Source of the DNA: Hermatobates lingyangjiaoensis
Taxonomy: Eukaryota > Arthropoda > Insecta > Hemiptera > Hermatobatidae
Direction of reading: 5' to 3'
NCBI GenBank assembly: GCA_026182355.1
Contig: JAPFBL010000068.1
Location: 1,240,001-1,304,000, forward strand
Length of the DNA stretch: 64,000 nt
Positions 1 through 12,264 of the stretch are shown here, piece after piece. Made by a program: the position numbers and the translations under genes. Numbering within the stretch: position 1 is the first letter of the stretch; every line of letters starts with the position of its first letter. The notes below the pieces were generated by a model. That model had not been told where the DNA came from, did no database searches, and was given only the letters and a program-made list of their open reading frames with translations.

Positions 1-1525
1 TTTCAGTGTATTATGGAGAAGTATTACCGCACCAAGTCTGATACTCCATAGTGACAGAACCTGTTTGTCCAGTAGACAGTCACTCTGAGATGCTTGTAAT
101 AAAAGTCAATTTAGCAAGTCTGCTGCATTCCAGGGACAAACTGGTCCAACAATTACTGAGTATTTTGCCTTGAAGAGCCAGCGCGCCAAACGCAGCTTGG
201 TGACTAATCCACCACATGGTCGGCTTCTTAAGCAATCGGTTACTACAGAAAAACATCATTTAGTTCAATTTATGTTACTTAACATTCATTTCTCCTAACG
301 AAATGAATGATTTAATGCCGATTTGAAATAGAGCATATCATAAATTATTCATTTTATATTCTTTTTCATGCGCGTGGATATGATAAGTGACCTCTGAACA
401 ATACAATAGATTACTTACGAGTATACACATGAATTACAACATAATAAAATACGAATGAAAACAATGCCAATGACTCACTTTCAATACTTCTACCTTCTTT
501 ATGGTTATCATGCAGAGTGGAAGTGGTACAGCGAGGAAGACGAACAGCTGGAGCAGTTAAGACACAACGAAAAAAAAGTGCCAGCGATAGCAAAAGGAGA
601 TGAACTTAATCAATAAAAACTTAAGATCTATATGAATTATATGTATGACCAAATAAAATAGAAATGAAAAATAATAATTAATCAAAATAGTATCTAATAA
701 ATTAGCAGATCAAATTAATATTCTGATATATCTATTGCGTTGAGGCATACTTTTCAGAATTTCTTCCATATAAAATGCATTAAAACCCAAACTGAGTAAA
801 TTGGCGTAAATAAATAAACGTCGCGAAATGTATAAGAATTCAACTCTAAAGTTAGATGTTTGTCTAAATATGTTAGTGGGAAATATTACTGTAATAAATG
901 TACTTTCACTGTTATAACATCGATGTCTTCTCAACGAAAAGAATGAATAGCGCAGTTTTAATACAGTAATCATGTAGAAACGTCAATAAAAACATTGAGC
1001 AACACATTAACACTAACTACAATAGTAATAAAAATGAAGTGGGGAGTTCACTACGAAGTGACGAATAGATACTCTTTGAAATTGAACTGTGCAACATTTG
1101 TGTATTTGAATGACAGGAGAGTAAAGTAGGCGCCCGATGAATCTAATAGAAGTTTTGTTGAATTTCCCACATTTAAACAATCAAGTAACTAAAACGTAAT
1201 ATTGTATATACTTCTGTTCACCAAACATGGAAATCTACCACAACAACTACTTTTCTTATTAATTTTCAGTCAATTAATAACAAATTGAAATTGTAAACAC
1301 TAATTGTGAAGGTACTGTAAAAAAAAATTTAATACTTCTGGTCTAATTCGCTGCAAGAAAGCTTTAACTAGAAGTAACTAATCGATTTGATAGTTGTATG
1401 AATAAATAAAATTAATAGAGAAGAGAATAAGTGATTACTAAAATGTCATTTTTATGGTAGGTGAATTAAAAAAAAAATAATAAATAGTTGTCGCTATTAG
1501 AAGAGCTACAAGAGTGTAATTACTG
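1..1525. other. AT-rich DNA without recognisable features
   Basis: I see no supported gene, repeat copy or RNA gene here. Open frames are short and have no recognisable domain or codon structure. Several A and T runs are present but no long microsatellite. Confidence 0.6.
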
Positions 1526-1529
1526 GAAT

Positions 1530-1800
1530 ATTTACACAAGGGAGGGGAGTTAGTAAGGAGGCCGACGCGAGAGGGCGGGGAGGCTGATAGATTGGCATGA
1601 TTGACGAGTTTGGATCCTGGTCGGGCTAATATTGTTTGTAAGTTAATTTTACTTGTAAGTTAGGGGAGTCCCTTGTGAATTATCAAGTTGTAATCAGTGC
1701 TCTAGCAAGCCAATCCTTGTAGAACTTGCACATTGTCACTAGCCACTGACCAATCATCAAGTTTGAGCATCGGCTAATCAAGATTCAATTTCAAATTACA
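1530..1800. other. Less AT-rich island, candidate non-coding element
   Basis: A G-rich stretch (1540-1620) is followed by mixed-complexity sequence with a short direct repeat of TTGTAAGTTA near 1635 and 1652. It stands out from its AT-rich flanks and has no open frame or similarity to any repeat in the window. It could be a regulatory or conserved non-coding element, but only cross-species alignment could show that. Confidence 0.2.
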
Positions 1801-2319
1801 CAGTCTACATTATAACATGGTTTTCTAAAGTTATACGACAGTGGAAAACTTATTAGGTCCTGAAGTTATAACTCAACTATTCTGCCGGGTTGTGTGTATA
1901 TCAAAAATCCATAGTTAACTCTCACAACTACTTAATAGCTCAAAAGAAGTTGAATCGTCCATATCAAATTCCTAGAGTAGTGTGCACCACCATTCATACA
2001 AATAAATAAAATACATGCAAAAAGAAGTGCTCGAATAGTAGGGAAGTATAACAATCTTAGGAAAAGAGGAGACAAGGATTCGTGAAATCGCGAAAAGAAA
2101 GTCTCAAACATCAAAATGAGACATCTTAACAGAGACCGGCAGTCAGATAACTACAGTTAGAGCAAAATAGTCTGCCTAGGAGAGTGGTAAGACTGAAACT
2201 AGCAGAGAAAATAAAGGCAAACATCAGATTGGTTAAAACGTGATATTAAAAACAGTTTCATAACATTAAATATGACTTAAAACACTAGTATAATAAACAT
2301 ACTTTAAAGATATTACACT

Positions 2320-2965
2320 AGCGTGAAGCAGACTTACAAGAGGACAACAGACAGTTCTCAGGAAGATAGCAGCACGAGAAGAATGTACGGCAAGACTCCA
2401 GATATATCGGACCAAGGAAGTTAAAAGACAATGAGAAAATTATATTCAAAGTGTGAGAAAATGTTTAATGCGAGCAGTAAATGACTTTGGCTTACAAGAG
2501 AACAGCACAATAAACAAAAATAGAATAGAAAATAGAGAATATAGAGAAATAGAGAAATAGAATTGAAGAACAGCAAACTGAAAACCAGAATGAGAATCCT
2601 GACAGGACAAAATGTACACATGTAAACTGCTAGAAATAACAGTCAGTCTCCAGACCAATCAGACTTAAGCTCTATGCTGATTAAATCCGGCATGTTGCAA
2701 GAGTGAGTAAAGTCATTATTACAGTACGAGGAAAGGTTTGAGGCGATCAGGAGAATAGATGAACTTAGAAGAGAACAGCCAACTGTAAAGTAGAATAATT
2801 GGCCTTCAGACTAGATAGGACATCATCAATGCAAACTGCTAGAAGTAGCAGTGAGGCTCCATACTGATCAGACCTGTTCCTCCAGGTTGTTCAAACCAGG
2901 GATTATAAAATTAGTAAAATCACATTCACAGTATGAAACTCTCTTTTAACGTGGCGTTGAAGAAA
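2320..2965. repeat. Diverged tandem duplication, unit about 200-230 bp
   Basis: Two diverged copies lie in tandem, about 2570-2720 and 2770-2945. Shared landmarks in the same order are GAACAGC, CTGCTAGAA, CTCCA, GATCAGAC-like and a final AGTAAA. An even weaker upstream copy may begin near 2320. No coding capacity is seen. The divergence suggests an old duplication. Confidence 0.55.
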
Positions 2966-3535
2966 GTTTTAGAAGAAAAACTAAAGAGAAGTTCTTAATA
3001 TTTTCAAAAACTTTTACACGCTGGTAGCATGAACAATTTTATAAAGCTTGACCACTTTATGAAACCCACGACACTACATTACTTACCGGTAACCAAGCTA
3101 GAGTAGCACAGTAATAAAGCAGTAGAAGGTCTCTGGTCTGGAACTGCTAGTTACGACCGTCACTACAGTTGCACGTCGGACATGACACGTAAATGATTCG
3201 TTCACTTGACAGACTGGTATATAATTTACAATATTTGGGGACCTCCTCATGTATTATTTTGCAATGATTTAGCAGCACGGGCCCTCTGGTATGTAGTGCT
3301 GAGCAGGATAAGCACATTTGTGTGAGGAAAGGTTTTTTGACCGTTTATCATTGGGTAAGTACAAAGGAAGACCAAACGTTCATTTTCATCATGACATTTG
3401 AGTAAACGGGAGTGGTTTGTCAGGTAGTAGAGCATAACAATATTGCCCTAATTGAAGTAACGATTTACATGGTTGTGGAAATGTTATATAAGTACGGCTT
3501 AATTGGTTTTGTAGATAATGCAACTTAAGCAGCAC
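2966..3535. other. No recognisable feature
   Basis: Mixed AT-rich sequence without a supported gene or repeat copy. The open frames here look accidental. Confidence 0.5.
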
Positions 3536-3930
3536 AATGTTGCAAATGTGAAACAAACAGCAAATGATTTGTTTGCGGCGGGTTGAAATTCGATTAAAAT
3601 TGGTGTTAGTATTGCACTTTGCGTTAATGCGGCTGGAATGGGTTTGCTAATGCATGGGAGGCTGGCTTTGATCGGGAGAGAGAGGCGATAAAACACGAGG
3701 GCAGCATTGGGAGAAGCGCGCTATAAATTAGTCAGGTGCAAGACAAGGGCGGTCGAGGTCGATAAAGGCTTTAGCAGTGTGTGTTCAGGCTCCGATGACA
3801 GATGCCACCTTGTCCTCCATGAATCATACTCACTTTGAATTATTGATGTCGCCAACAAACCACCCAAGTATTTGCAAATGCCTTTGGGGGTTTTAGAAAA
3901 ATATATACCAGGTAAAGCAAACCACTGCAT
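3536..3930. other. GC-balanced island, candidate conserved non-coding element
   Basis: About 400 bp of balanced composition in AT-rich surroundings, with homeodomain- and POU-like strings (ATTAAAATTGG, TAATGCG, CTAATGCATG) and GC-balanced blocks around 3650-3800. Minus-strand frames across it do not resemble a known protein. It shares no repeat with the rest of the window. The appearance fits an enhancer-like conserved element. This is inference from composition only. Confidence 0.25.
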
Positions 3931-4920
3931 TGGCCTCTATAGGCATTGTTTTCACTAGATTGTAAATTACTTATATAAAACAATTAGCAGTACAGTGGAA
4001 GCATTTTCAGCACTAATTACTAAGATTTGCCTTTCAGCATGACAAACTTTCAGTTTGAATGTACCATGTCGTGAGTACAGAAGGTTTGAGATTCCAAACA
4101 TGGTCACAAACCTATATTTTGTATAAATGATATGGAAAACATTCTGTTACCATTCTACAGTGATAAAGTAAAGTTGTTCATGAGCCGCTATAATTCTAGT
4201 AATCTTTAAACAATTTCTTCTAAACTCATAGTCACTCAACATTTGTGAACCTTGGCATGATATGTATCTTGAGATGACCCATTTTTACAGTCACCTATAT
4301 AGATACATGTATGAACCAATTATACACAAAGTTGAAAACATTTGTTTAAGTTCATGATTGTACAATTGGATTAAAAGTACGGTTTATCTCTGTTTTGGAG
4401 ATATGTAGTTAATTAGGTTCATGTTTTTTTTGCAGTGATTCAGAAGGCTTGTTTGTCGAATTAGTACTAGATTTAGTTATAATGGAATCATATTAATGAA
4501 TAGATAGTATAAGTTAATGCTCATTTATATTCCTGAAGGCATTTTGAACTAGAAAGTGCATGTCAGAGTACAAGCTGACTACTAGTTTACTCTCATCAAC
4601 CTAACATTACAGCATACACAAAGCGACCTCTTTTAAAAAATTGTAATTTCTGGTATCAAAACCTGAGCTCTCAGTATTAACAATTATTACGAATTCGGAG
4701 CATTGAAGACTTAGAAATTGTCGATGTTTAAGAATCAGAGCAGAAATACTGTAAATTGAAGTAGTCAATTGTTATACATTGAAGTAGTGAAAAACTGTTA
4801 TACACGGCTTTCAGTGCTCAACGTTAACGTAAATATCATCTGTAAACATTTTTTAGCGCTCAGGGAGATCGCTAATCTTTGACTTTACCAAACAGTTGAT
4901 ATTATTGAAACTCATTGACA
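3931..4920. other. No recognisable feature
   Basis: AT-rich, unique-looking sequence. No repeat copy, RNA gene or coding signal could be supported. Confidence 0.5.
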
Positions 4921-4924
4921 TTCT

Positions 4925-5425
4925 TAGTTCAGAATCTGAAACTTCTAGTGCGTAGATTCTGCAGGCAGTTATCTGTAGTGTAGGTTCTATAGGTAAGTGT
5001 ATTCGTCAGAATTCACGCTTTGTAGACAGATGCACGTTCTGTAGTTAAATTTAAAACCTCATTGGTAATAAGTTCTTTAGGTGGTAACAAAGGCATTGGC
5101 TCTGTAGATAGGATTAAGGCCTCTGAGAAGTAGGTTCTATAGTTGACTATAGTTGTACTATGACCTCAGAGGCGTAAGTTCTGAAGATAAATATATGGCA
5201 TCAGAGTCATAGCATCTGTCAGTAATCCTACGGTCTCAATATGTAGTTTCTGAAGGTAGGATTATTTTAAGTTAGGCCTACGACCTCAAGGATGTAAGTA
5301 AATATATAGCCTAAGAGTCATAGTTTCTGTTAGTAAACCTACGGTGTTAAAGTTCTATGTTTCGTAGGGTAATTTGAAGGTATCAGTCTTGTAAGTTCTG
5401 TAGATAGACTTATGGTTCTATGGTT
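4925..5425. repeat. Degenerate tandem repeat, unit about 30-40 bp
   Basis: A loosely conserved phrase made of GTAGGTTCT(A/G)TAG, then TATGGCCT, then CAGAG recurs roughly every 30-40 bases (for example near 4980, 5035, 5105, 5135, 5180, 5240, 5290, 5330 and 5395). Units are strongly diverged and vary in length, so this is an old minisatellite rather than an active array. Confidence 0.55.
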
Positions 5426-6920
5426 TGGCTGAAAAAGAATGGATACGAAAAAGAATGAATAAAGAATCAAATGAGGTCTTCGGCACGAGATGCAGGTTAT
5501 ATACCTAAAGGTTCAGAAGCGTGGCTTCAAATCTGATTCTGTTGACTAGAATAACTGACTTCTAGTGAGGGGTTTAATGACTGTAAGTGTGGCATGGTTA
5601 TTAAAGAGAATCAAATAAAACATACTCGAAGGCAGTACGCTTACTCCTAGAGTATATCGAGATATGACCATTGAAATATCATATCGCAAAGAAAGATTAA
5701 AATTATTTTCTTTTCAAGAGCCTCTCATGCAAACTAATTAGCTAATGGGAAAGCAGAACACAATCCCTGGATATATTGGCTCGTTATTCTGAGCTTTATC
5801 ACAATCGCCTACTTACAATGATTATCGTGATTTATTTTATTAAGGTAATAAATCTTTTACTATTCTAAAGTAATGCTTTCCAAATAACTAATTCAATTTA
5901 TAATATAATCCTAGGAATACTAAAATTATTTATGTCTAATACATTATGTACACTCACAGAAACGATCAGCATTCCAGAAACAGGATGAATAAGAATTACC
6001 TGAAACAAATCAAACAATTAATTAATAGAAAACCTGCTCAGTATTACTCGGAAAATTTAAATTTTTGTTGCAAGTGAAGTAAAGTAATTGTGGCAAAAGT
6101 TCTTGACAGGTTTGAAACTTTTGAGGTGTTTTGAATCCATTATTCGTTTTATTACTTTGCTCTAGAGTATTCGCTTGTTCTTGTTAATGAGGTGCCAAAT
6201 CATGAATTAACCTATGCTTCTTGTTTGGACACCGTAAAAGTCGCAAAGTCAACAAGTAAGGGCGTTAAAGATAAACACAAGTTTGATGCACTAAAAGTAC
6301 ATTGACCACAGATAATGAATTGTTTTCAAATTTTAACGAATTTAAATGCTTGGAGACCAGTATTGTCATTTTTACCTCATTTCGAATAAAGGACAGTGTT
6401 CTGTAAAAAAACCTACTTTGTGATTTTTGATGTATTTCAATCTGGTTCCATTATCTATTTTGTGATATTTTACAGTCCTCGGACCAACAACTGTTCATTC
6501 AAATTCAACACTTTTGCAAATCATTCTAAAGTTAATACTCTGTTTGGTATAGTTTATATGAAACTCATAAGTGACCACATATACATACTTTACCAAATAT
6601 ATAAGCTCAGAAACAAACTTTTTTCCTTCGAAACTGCCTTCAAAATGTTTAAATATTACAGATATGACTTGAGTATATCGAACTACTAAATATTTTATGT
6701 ACATTTTAAGTATTAGCGTTCATTTTCAATTGTCAACACATTTTTGTATATAGTATATGAAATTTAGCCTTTTAAAATAATGTAGGTCGTGGTAAGGAGT
6801 GTGGAATCGAAGGTGAAAATATTACGCATGCATGAAGGTTACTATTTCAACAACCATTCATTAGTGTTATGTTTTTTTTTTTAAAGCGTGAAAATCTAAG
6901 GCTATTCTATGAAACATCGG
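5426..6920. other. No recognisable feature
   Basis: AT-rich sequence. A 97-codon frame at 6396-6689 is rich in F, Y, I and N, as expected from AT-rich noise, and has no domain. Nothing else is supported. Confidence 0.5.
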
Positions 6921-6924
6921 GGTT

Positions 6925-7115
6925 TCAGCAACAGTCCAATGGCACTATATGACACGGGGATTTAGTGAGAGAGAAAGAACAAAAGTATTCAATAACGAAC
7001 GACTGGGCGCATATTGGAGTGGTATTACCTAGCGCTTGCCAGCACAATCAGGCATGCTAAATCTCTCTCCACTCCTGAAATCCGTGCAACACCGGAGTTT
7101 ACTTTGTCAACCATG
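6925..7115. other. GC-balanced island, candidate conserved non-coding element
   Basis: About 190 bp of balanced composition between AT-rich flanks, with no ORF of note and no copy elsewhere in the window. It includes TATTGGAG, AGCGCTTGCC and a terminal AATAATTGATA string. Possible regulatory element, judged on composition only. Confidence 0.2.
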
Positions 7116-7688
7116 AATAATTGATACTTTATACTAATAAAAACTCTTCCATCCATGCTGTTACCTCTCTCAAAAAAAAACATAATTAGTCTATAATCTC
7201 ATAACTGTAAATTAAACCTGTGCACTCATTACGAGTCATAATTTAAAACTTTCCTCCTGCATTAATCAATCAAATTCCAAATTCAACAATAAACAAGTTT
7301 GCCCAGGAATAAAGCAATAATTAAACTGATTAAGTTTTCAAAAAGTATTAATTTTTCCCACACATGGTTATGCTTACCATGGACGTTCCCTCATACCTAG
7401 AACAAAGCAACCGGATTATTTCAAACCACTAAGATTTATAAATCTGTAGAATTTCGTTACATAAGTCAAACTGTCTGACCTTCAAAATATTAAATTAAAT
7501 TTTTAGACGCTAATAAACATTGATACGAGACCAATACAATATTTACAATGAATTAATTAGTTTATTAGTAATTAGTCATTAATTATTAATTAGTACTTCT
7601 TTATAAGCATTTCACTTTGTAATTAGTCATTTTGCCTTTATGTACAGATTGATTTTCTTCATACATATACCAATGCCTAAAAAAAATC
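7116..7688. other. AT-rich DNA with TTAATTAGT-rich patch
   Basis: A run of overlapping TTAATTAGT-like motifs occurs at 7548-7600 (six or so within 55 bases). Nothing else is recognised. The patch may be simple-sequence drift or clustered homeodomain-type sites. Confidence 0.35.
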
Positions 7689-7689
7689 T

Positions 7690-8410
7690 GGAGTGGCCTA
7701 CACTCAACTTTACTACAAGTAAATTTAATATCAATCTTCTTGGATATATAATATATAAAGTCTCATTTAAGCACAATATAAACATCTAAATGGGAGATGT
7801 TTATTAGTCTTTTATTCCTGAAGTAGTCACATAGTAGTGATTGATCGATTTATCAAAATATAAGCTTATTTTTGTATATCACACTACTGATGCAAATAAT
7901 CTCATTAGTATAACTACAGCAGTAATAACAATTTTGAAAAACCAAAGTGAACATTTCTTGATACGAAATATTCTCCTGCAAGAGAACATGGGTTTTGTTC
8001 AAGTAGCCAGTGGATTTCTTACATCGTTTACTTCACCTCCTTCTATATTGACTATTTAAGCCAAACTTTTAAATTTAAAACAGGAAATTATTCTTATTTT
8101 CTCTGAAAAACATCATAAACATTGAAGAAAAAACATCGTTTGAAGATAATTTATAATTAAGGATATACGTTAATTAATTTTATTACTCTTCAAACGAGAG
8201 ATTTCAATTCTGAATTATGCTTTACATTGTTGGTCTTTTATAGAATTATTATACTGGGAATTTTATGGCTCTTTAGTATTTAATAAAATCATTTTCCTTC
8301 CCCTTTGTTAAAATCATGTATACAATTTTTTTCTGAGGAAGTGTTATCTTTATCCTGCCTGCTGTACTCCGTTATAAGGTTGCTATGAATGTATATTGAG
8401 TTTAACCAGT
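7690..8410 (+). repeat. Dispersed repeat family R1, copy 1
   Basis: This region aligns with 27595-28110 in the same orientation. Shared blocks, in order, include CACTCAACTTTACT, a TCTAAATGGGAGA block, GATTGATCGA/GATTGATGCA, a TTGGTCTTTTAT block, GAATTTTATGGCT, and a final block with GTGTTATCTTT and TATAAGGTTG ending in ATGTATATTGAG. About 180 bp near 7866-8045 is absent from the other copy; part of it (AGCCAGTGGAT..CTTACAT) recurs at about 26546-26565. No transposase or RT coding is visible, so the class is unknown. Confidence 0.75.
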
Positions 8411-8703
8411 TTACTGAATAATTAAGTTATTGAATATATTAGATTATTTTCGTCTTTATGATGTAATTATTTTCTGTAGGAATTATAATAAGTGTAGTGT
8501 CCATAACAAACATTCCTTGTATTTGCAAGAGTTTCTATTTAGAAATAGACATCAGTCTATCAACTCACCACTATCCGGATATATATTCTAGTTATTTGTT
8601 TTACTTCTACTACAATGCATATGTATTGTAGAAGTATTTATGACTCTGGCCTCGTGATTTAACTATTAGATTAACAGGAATCGAGTGGACATCCATGGGT
8701 AAT

Positions 8704-8877
8704 ATCCACAGGTACCCTCCACAGGTGTGATCCATAGGTGGCATCCACAGGTACCAACCCTAGGTGTCATCTACAGGTACCATCCATAGGTGTCATCCAT
8801 AGGTAGCATCCACAGGTGCCAGCCACAGGTGTAATCCATAGGTGGTCTCTATAGGTGACATCCATAGGTGGCATCCA
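8704..8877. repeat. 13-bp minisatellite, 13 units
   Basis: The tetranucleotide AGGT recurs exactly every 13 bases from 8710 to 8866, giving 13 units with consensus AGGTG-N-CATCCAY. Units alternate loosely between CCATAGGTG and CCACAGGTA versions. Length is kept perfectly while sequence varies, so units have diverged by substitution rather than slippage. Confidence 0.9.
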
Positions 8878-8879
8878 AA

Positions 8880-9265
8880 GAGTGATTCTACTGTGATGTG
8901 TCAATTTAGTGTCAAATATATAGCTATATTTCTTTAACCTTCTTCAGGACTTTGAGAATGTTATGTACATATGACAACAGGGTTTGAGCAAGTGGGTTTG
9001 TTTGAGCTTGAAGTCTGTTGCATTAGCAAGATTTGTTTATTTAATAAAATATTATTCTACTCCAGTCCGTCAATGGACACTATGTCAGAAGAACATAAAA
9101 TGTTTTCATGTATAGATTAAGCGTAATTACTAATGTAAAATATGTAATAAGGAACACGACTGATTACAAGGCAAGTCTGACAGCTACAACGTCCACATTG
9201 AGGCATATCAAGAACTGTATTAGGAGAAAAGGTAATTCTATGAGATAATAGTGCACAGAGAGGGA

Positions 9266-9296
<31 letters not shown>

Positions 9297-9985
9297 TGAG
9301 AAAACGAGAAGAAGACCCTATGTTTGGTACGTTGTTGTAATCCGATGGCAATAAACTATACCACACTTAATAAGAAATATAAGCTAAGGTACTAATAAAA
9401 TAAATATAATGGGATTAAGTCTCATTGCAAATATTTAAATAAACGAATGCTTGTTTTCCTTCTTTAATTAAAGTGTTGTATTTCTCGAGAGAGGGTGCCT
9501 TGTATATTGATTGAAAAGCATTATTACATTTTCTTAGCAAAACCCTCATTCAATGCAACAACTAATAAATTGCTAAATTTCATTGCAATGAAGTTATATT
9601 CTTATTCCTAAACAAATTTTCATAACTTTCGACATGTAATTCTCTATAACTGAAATTAAAAATTGAAATGTATATATTTAAAGTTTATTTATATTTTCAG
9701 AATTATATTACTTTTTTATTATTAATTTTTTGCTAATTTTAAGAAACTCATAAAATATTCCATTTTATTTCTGTAGGAGAAGTACTTTGATAAGACAAAT
9801 TGTAAATTATTATAACATACTGATTTAGTAGGATCCAACTGATTTAGTAGCCCTGATTATTTTAGTATCCTATGGATTATCAACAATTTTCAACACAATA
9901 TTAGCAATAATGTACCTTCCCAAGGGCAGTTTTATGCATTCACAGTTTAAGTTGTGATAGACCTAATATCTGCATAAGGTATTCT
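8880..9985. other. AT-rich DNA with a (GA)n tract at about 9261-9300
   Basis: The only clear feature is the GA-rich microsatellite, with about twelve uninterrupted GA units inside it. The rest is AT-rich and not recognised. Confidence 0.6.
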
Positions 9986-9989
9986 TATA

Positions 9990-10205
9990 TTACATTATTT
10001 TACATGAGTTCGCAGGTTCTGGATATGTATTAGTACTGGTAAATGGTTCAGAAGGCATATATGATTGGTTCTTTCTATATTGAGGAGGCATCCTAAAGTA
10101 TTTCTCTTTAGCCTTAAATATTTTTCTTTTTTGTAAAAAAACATTCAGTCTTGATACCAATGATACTCTGCCACATAATTTTCTCAATTCACCCTTGAGA
10201 AGATT
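9990..10205 (-). CDS. Possible terminal coding exon, unrecognised protein
   Basis: A minus-strand frame ends in ATGTAA after a tail containing PPQYRKNQSYMPSEP and ANSCKIM. Its amino-acid use (P, E, S, T, R, N, balanced) differs from the F/Y/I/N-rich noise elsewhere. Just upstream on the minus strand is a pyrimidine-containing stretch ending in AAG near 10190, which could be a splice acceptor before a glycine codon. I do not recognise the protein. It could equally be a chance frame, or the tail of the degraded coding-like region at 10700-11215 on the same strand. No other exon of such a gene is visible. Confidence 0.25.
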   Translation of the reverse strand, partial: NLLKGELRKLCGRVSLVSRLNVFLQKRKIFKAKEKYFRMPPQYRKNQSYMPSEPFTSTNTYPEPANSCKIM

Positions 10206-10699
10206 AGTGTTTCCTCAAATATCTCATACAGGAAGTATGTCTCTTCTTTTCATGCAATATTACCTTAACAATATTGTAAGCTTATGAAATATTAGAATTA
10301 AAACAATATTTACTAAAAAAATTTATTTTTTTTTTTAATCGCAGCAGATATGGCATATATAAAAATAATAGACTTATTATCACAATAAACGAAAAAAGTG
10401 CTTTCTTCTTGCTCAAAATTTCACCAAAACAATTGTTTTTTTAAACACAATAAGAAGTAATATGTTACTAATGAAGATCTCTCATGGAAAAACAGGTCCA
10501 CACTCACAAATTTTCATAACAAATCGTAATTCAAAACTTTGATTACAATTTGATTCTTTTTCTATCCATCCTGTTGTCTGTTTTATGGAAATCCCAAAAT
10601 TATAGTCGTTCATATGTGTTCATTTAGTTGTGGGAGAGATTTAAATATCTTTTTTTTTCTACAGTTTCAAAAATCTGCTGATAATATAATTTATTAAAA

Positions 10700-11215
10700 G
10701 TTAGTATAATATCATCCCCTGTACAGGCAAATCAAAACCTCTTTGGCTGCCAAATATCTGCTGGGACACCATCTATATTCATGAAGCATACCATCTTTGA
10801 GCATATTTCTTTGAAAATACCTGAATACCTCTACACTTCCTGCTGCAGATTTTTGTCAATTGCAGTATACACATCACTTTTTATTTCCCAAAAACGTCTA
10901 AGGTAGTATCCACTGTTTAAACAATCGGACTAACTCTTTTTCGTATTTACATAGAAGATTTTGAACAAAGTACAACAGGAAATTCACCTTTCCACGCCTG
11001 TGAAAGAACACGTTGTCTAAGTTTCGTCATAAACTAGTTAGATGCACCAGGAGGTCACTACCATCTCCAATAATTACTCCTTTGTACGAAGTTGTTGATC
11101 ATGGGAAGTACAGTCCTAAAATATCAAATACCAGCATCTTCCTCAAACCATACACCTCAATTTCCTTTTCCTGAAATGCATTACAAAGCAGTTTTCTCAA
11201 ATTTATGGTAGGGCG
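10700..11215 (-). pseudogene. Degraded coding-like region, unrecognised
   Basis: Translating the minus strand gives protein-like stretches joined by stops, such as EKEIEVYGLRKMLVFDILGL, a GDGSDLLVHLTSL block, and a basic stretch RGKVNFLLYFVQNLLCKYEK. The blocks stay largely in one frame, interrupted by at least four stop codons. This looks like a decayed transposon or processed-gene ORF. I cannot name the family. Alternatively, the resemblance to coding sequence is accidental. Confidence 0.3.
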
Positions 11216-11639
11216 AATAAAAAACTGTTCCAATAGTATATTGTCTGATAACAGTTAAATACCTTTGTACTCGAGTAATTCCATATTACAATTGAATACA
11301 AATGAAGGAACTAAACTTTTTAAAAATACCTATAAAAAGTTTTATATATTTTGTCCACCCATGAGGCCATCCCCTGGTGTCAACTTAAATCAAAAACTAC
11401 ATAAGCCATTAGTTTTGTTTTAAAAAAAGAGACTATAATTATACTCAAAAAAAAAAAAAGTTTTGCGCATAATCATTCCCTTAATAATTACATATTTTGC
11501 TTCATTACTTTGAAACTTACTGCACAGGTACAGCAGTTAGTACAGTATAACATAATTGTTTATTTACAGTAAATTCGTAATTAGTTTTGGGAAATATTAT
11601 TATAAAATAGCAACACTGTTTCAATGATGATGGACCCAA

Positions 11640-12005
11640 TGCGAATTTAATATACATAAATAAGGGAAAAAAATGAAATTGATTGGATGGAAGGACAATG
11701 GGAGGGTGAGTGGAAGGTGTTATTGAGGAGTCTAGATAGAGGTCATAATGTCAGAAGGTAGCATTTAAGTGTGATAAAGTCAAATGGAAGAGGAGGCGTT
11801 TACCATCACCCAATCGCCTCTGCCTCCACCCCAACCCGCCATATATTATTGAAATTGTGAGAAAAAACCTGCTGGCCCATTAGCCATGTCATGTCAGCCA
11901 ATGCATTACCTTTAATTACTCCCCGTAATCACCTCATTTCTAAAAAGGTTTATTAAACGCACAACAGTTATGGTAATTAGGTTACTGGAAATCAATCGAC
12001 ACTAT
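11640..12005. other. GC-balanced island, candidate conserved non-coding element
   Basis: About 350 bp that contrast with the flanks. A purine-rich block (11690-11760) is followed by a pyrimidine-rich one (11800-11840), then clustered TAAT-type sites (CATTAGCCATG, CTTTAATTACTCC, CCGTAATCACC). No ORF, no copy elsewhere in the window. The clustered homeodomain-type sites fit an enhancer, but conservation is untested. Confidence 0.3.
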
Positions 12006-12059
12006 GTATCATACGTATTTAGTAGACAAGTATTTAGCCAGCATCACTCGAAGTGTTTT

Positions 12060-12250
12060 CATGTTATCAATGATTAGATAGATGAACATAGAATCTCTTC
12101 TATATTTTCATATATATAAACAAGATCCACAGAAAGAGCACACATAATAGAAATCACGGAAACTCACTGACACTGGTCGTGTGTTTTGGTCATTTTTTTT
12201 AGATACGCACTTTCTGTGAGTCAAGTACATTAAGTTCATGGAATTATTTC
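12060..12250 (-). mobile_element. Possible degenerate family E terminal repeat
   Basis: The phrase running from a short TATATA tract through CACAGAAAGAGCACA, AGAAATCA and AACTCACTGA resembles the flank of the family E terminal repeat at 60330-60370. The hammerhead-like core is not recognisable here. Weak fragment. Confidence 0.3.
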
Positions 12251-12264
12251 ATTTTATTGATATA

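Noticed and set aside
4925..5425. CRISPR-like array of short repeats
   Set aside because: The host is a eukaryote, units are degenerate, and spacing is irregular. It is an old minisatellite.
6396..6689. 97-codon frame on the plus strand
   Set aside because: Composition (F, Y, I, N, K) is what AT-rich noise gives; the opposite strand is open over the same region as well.
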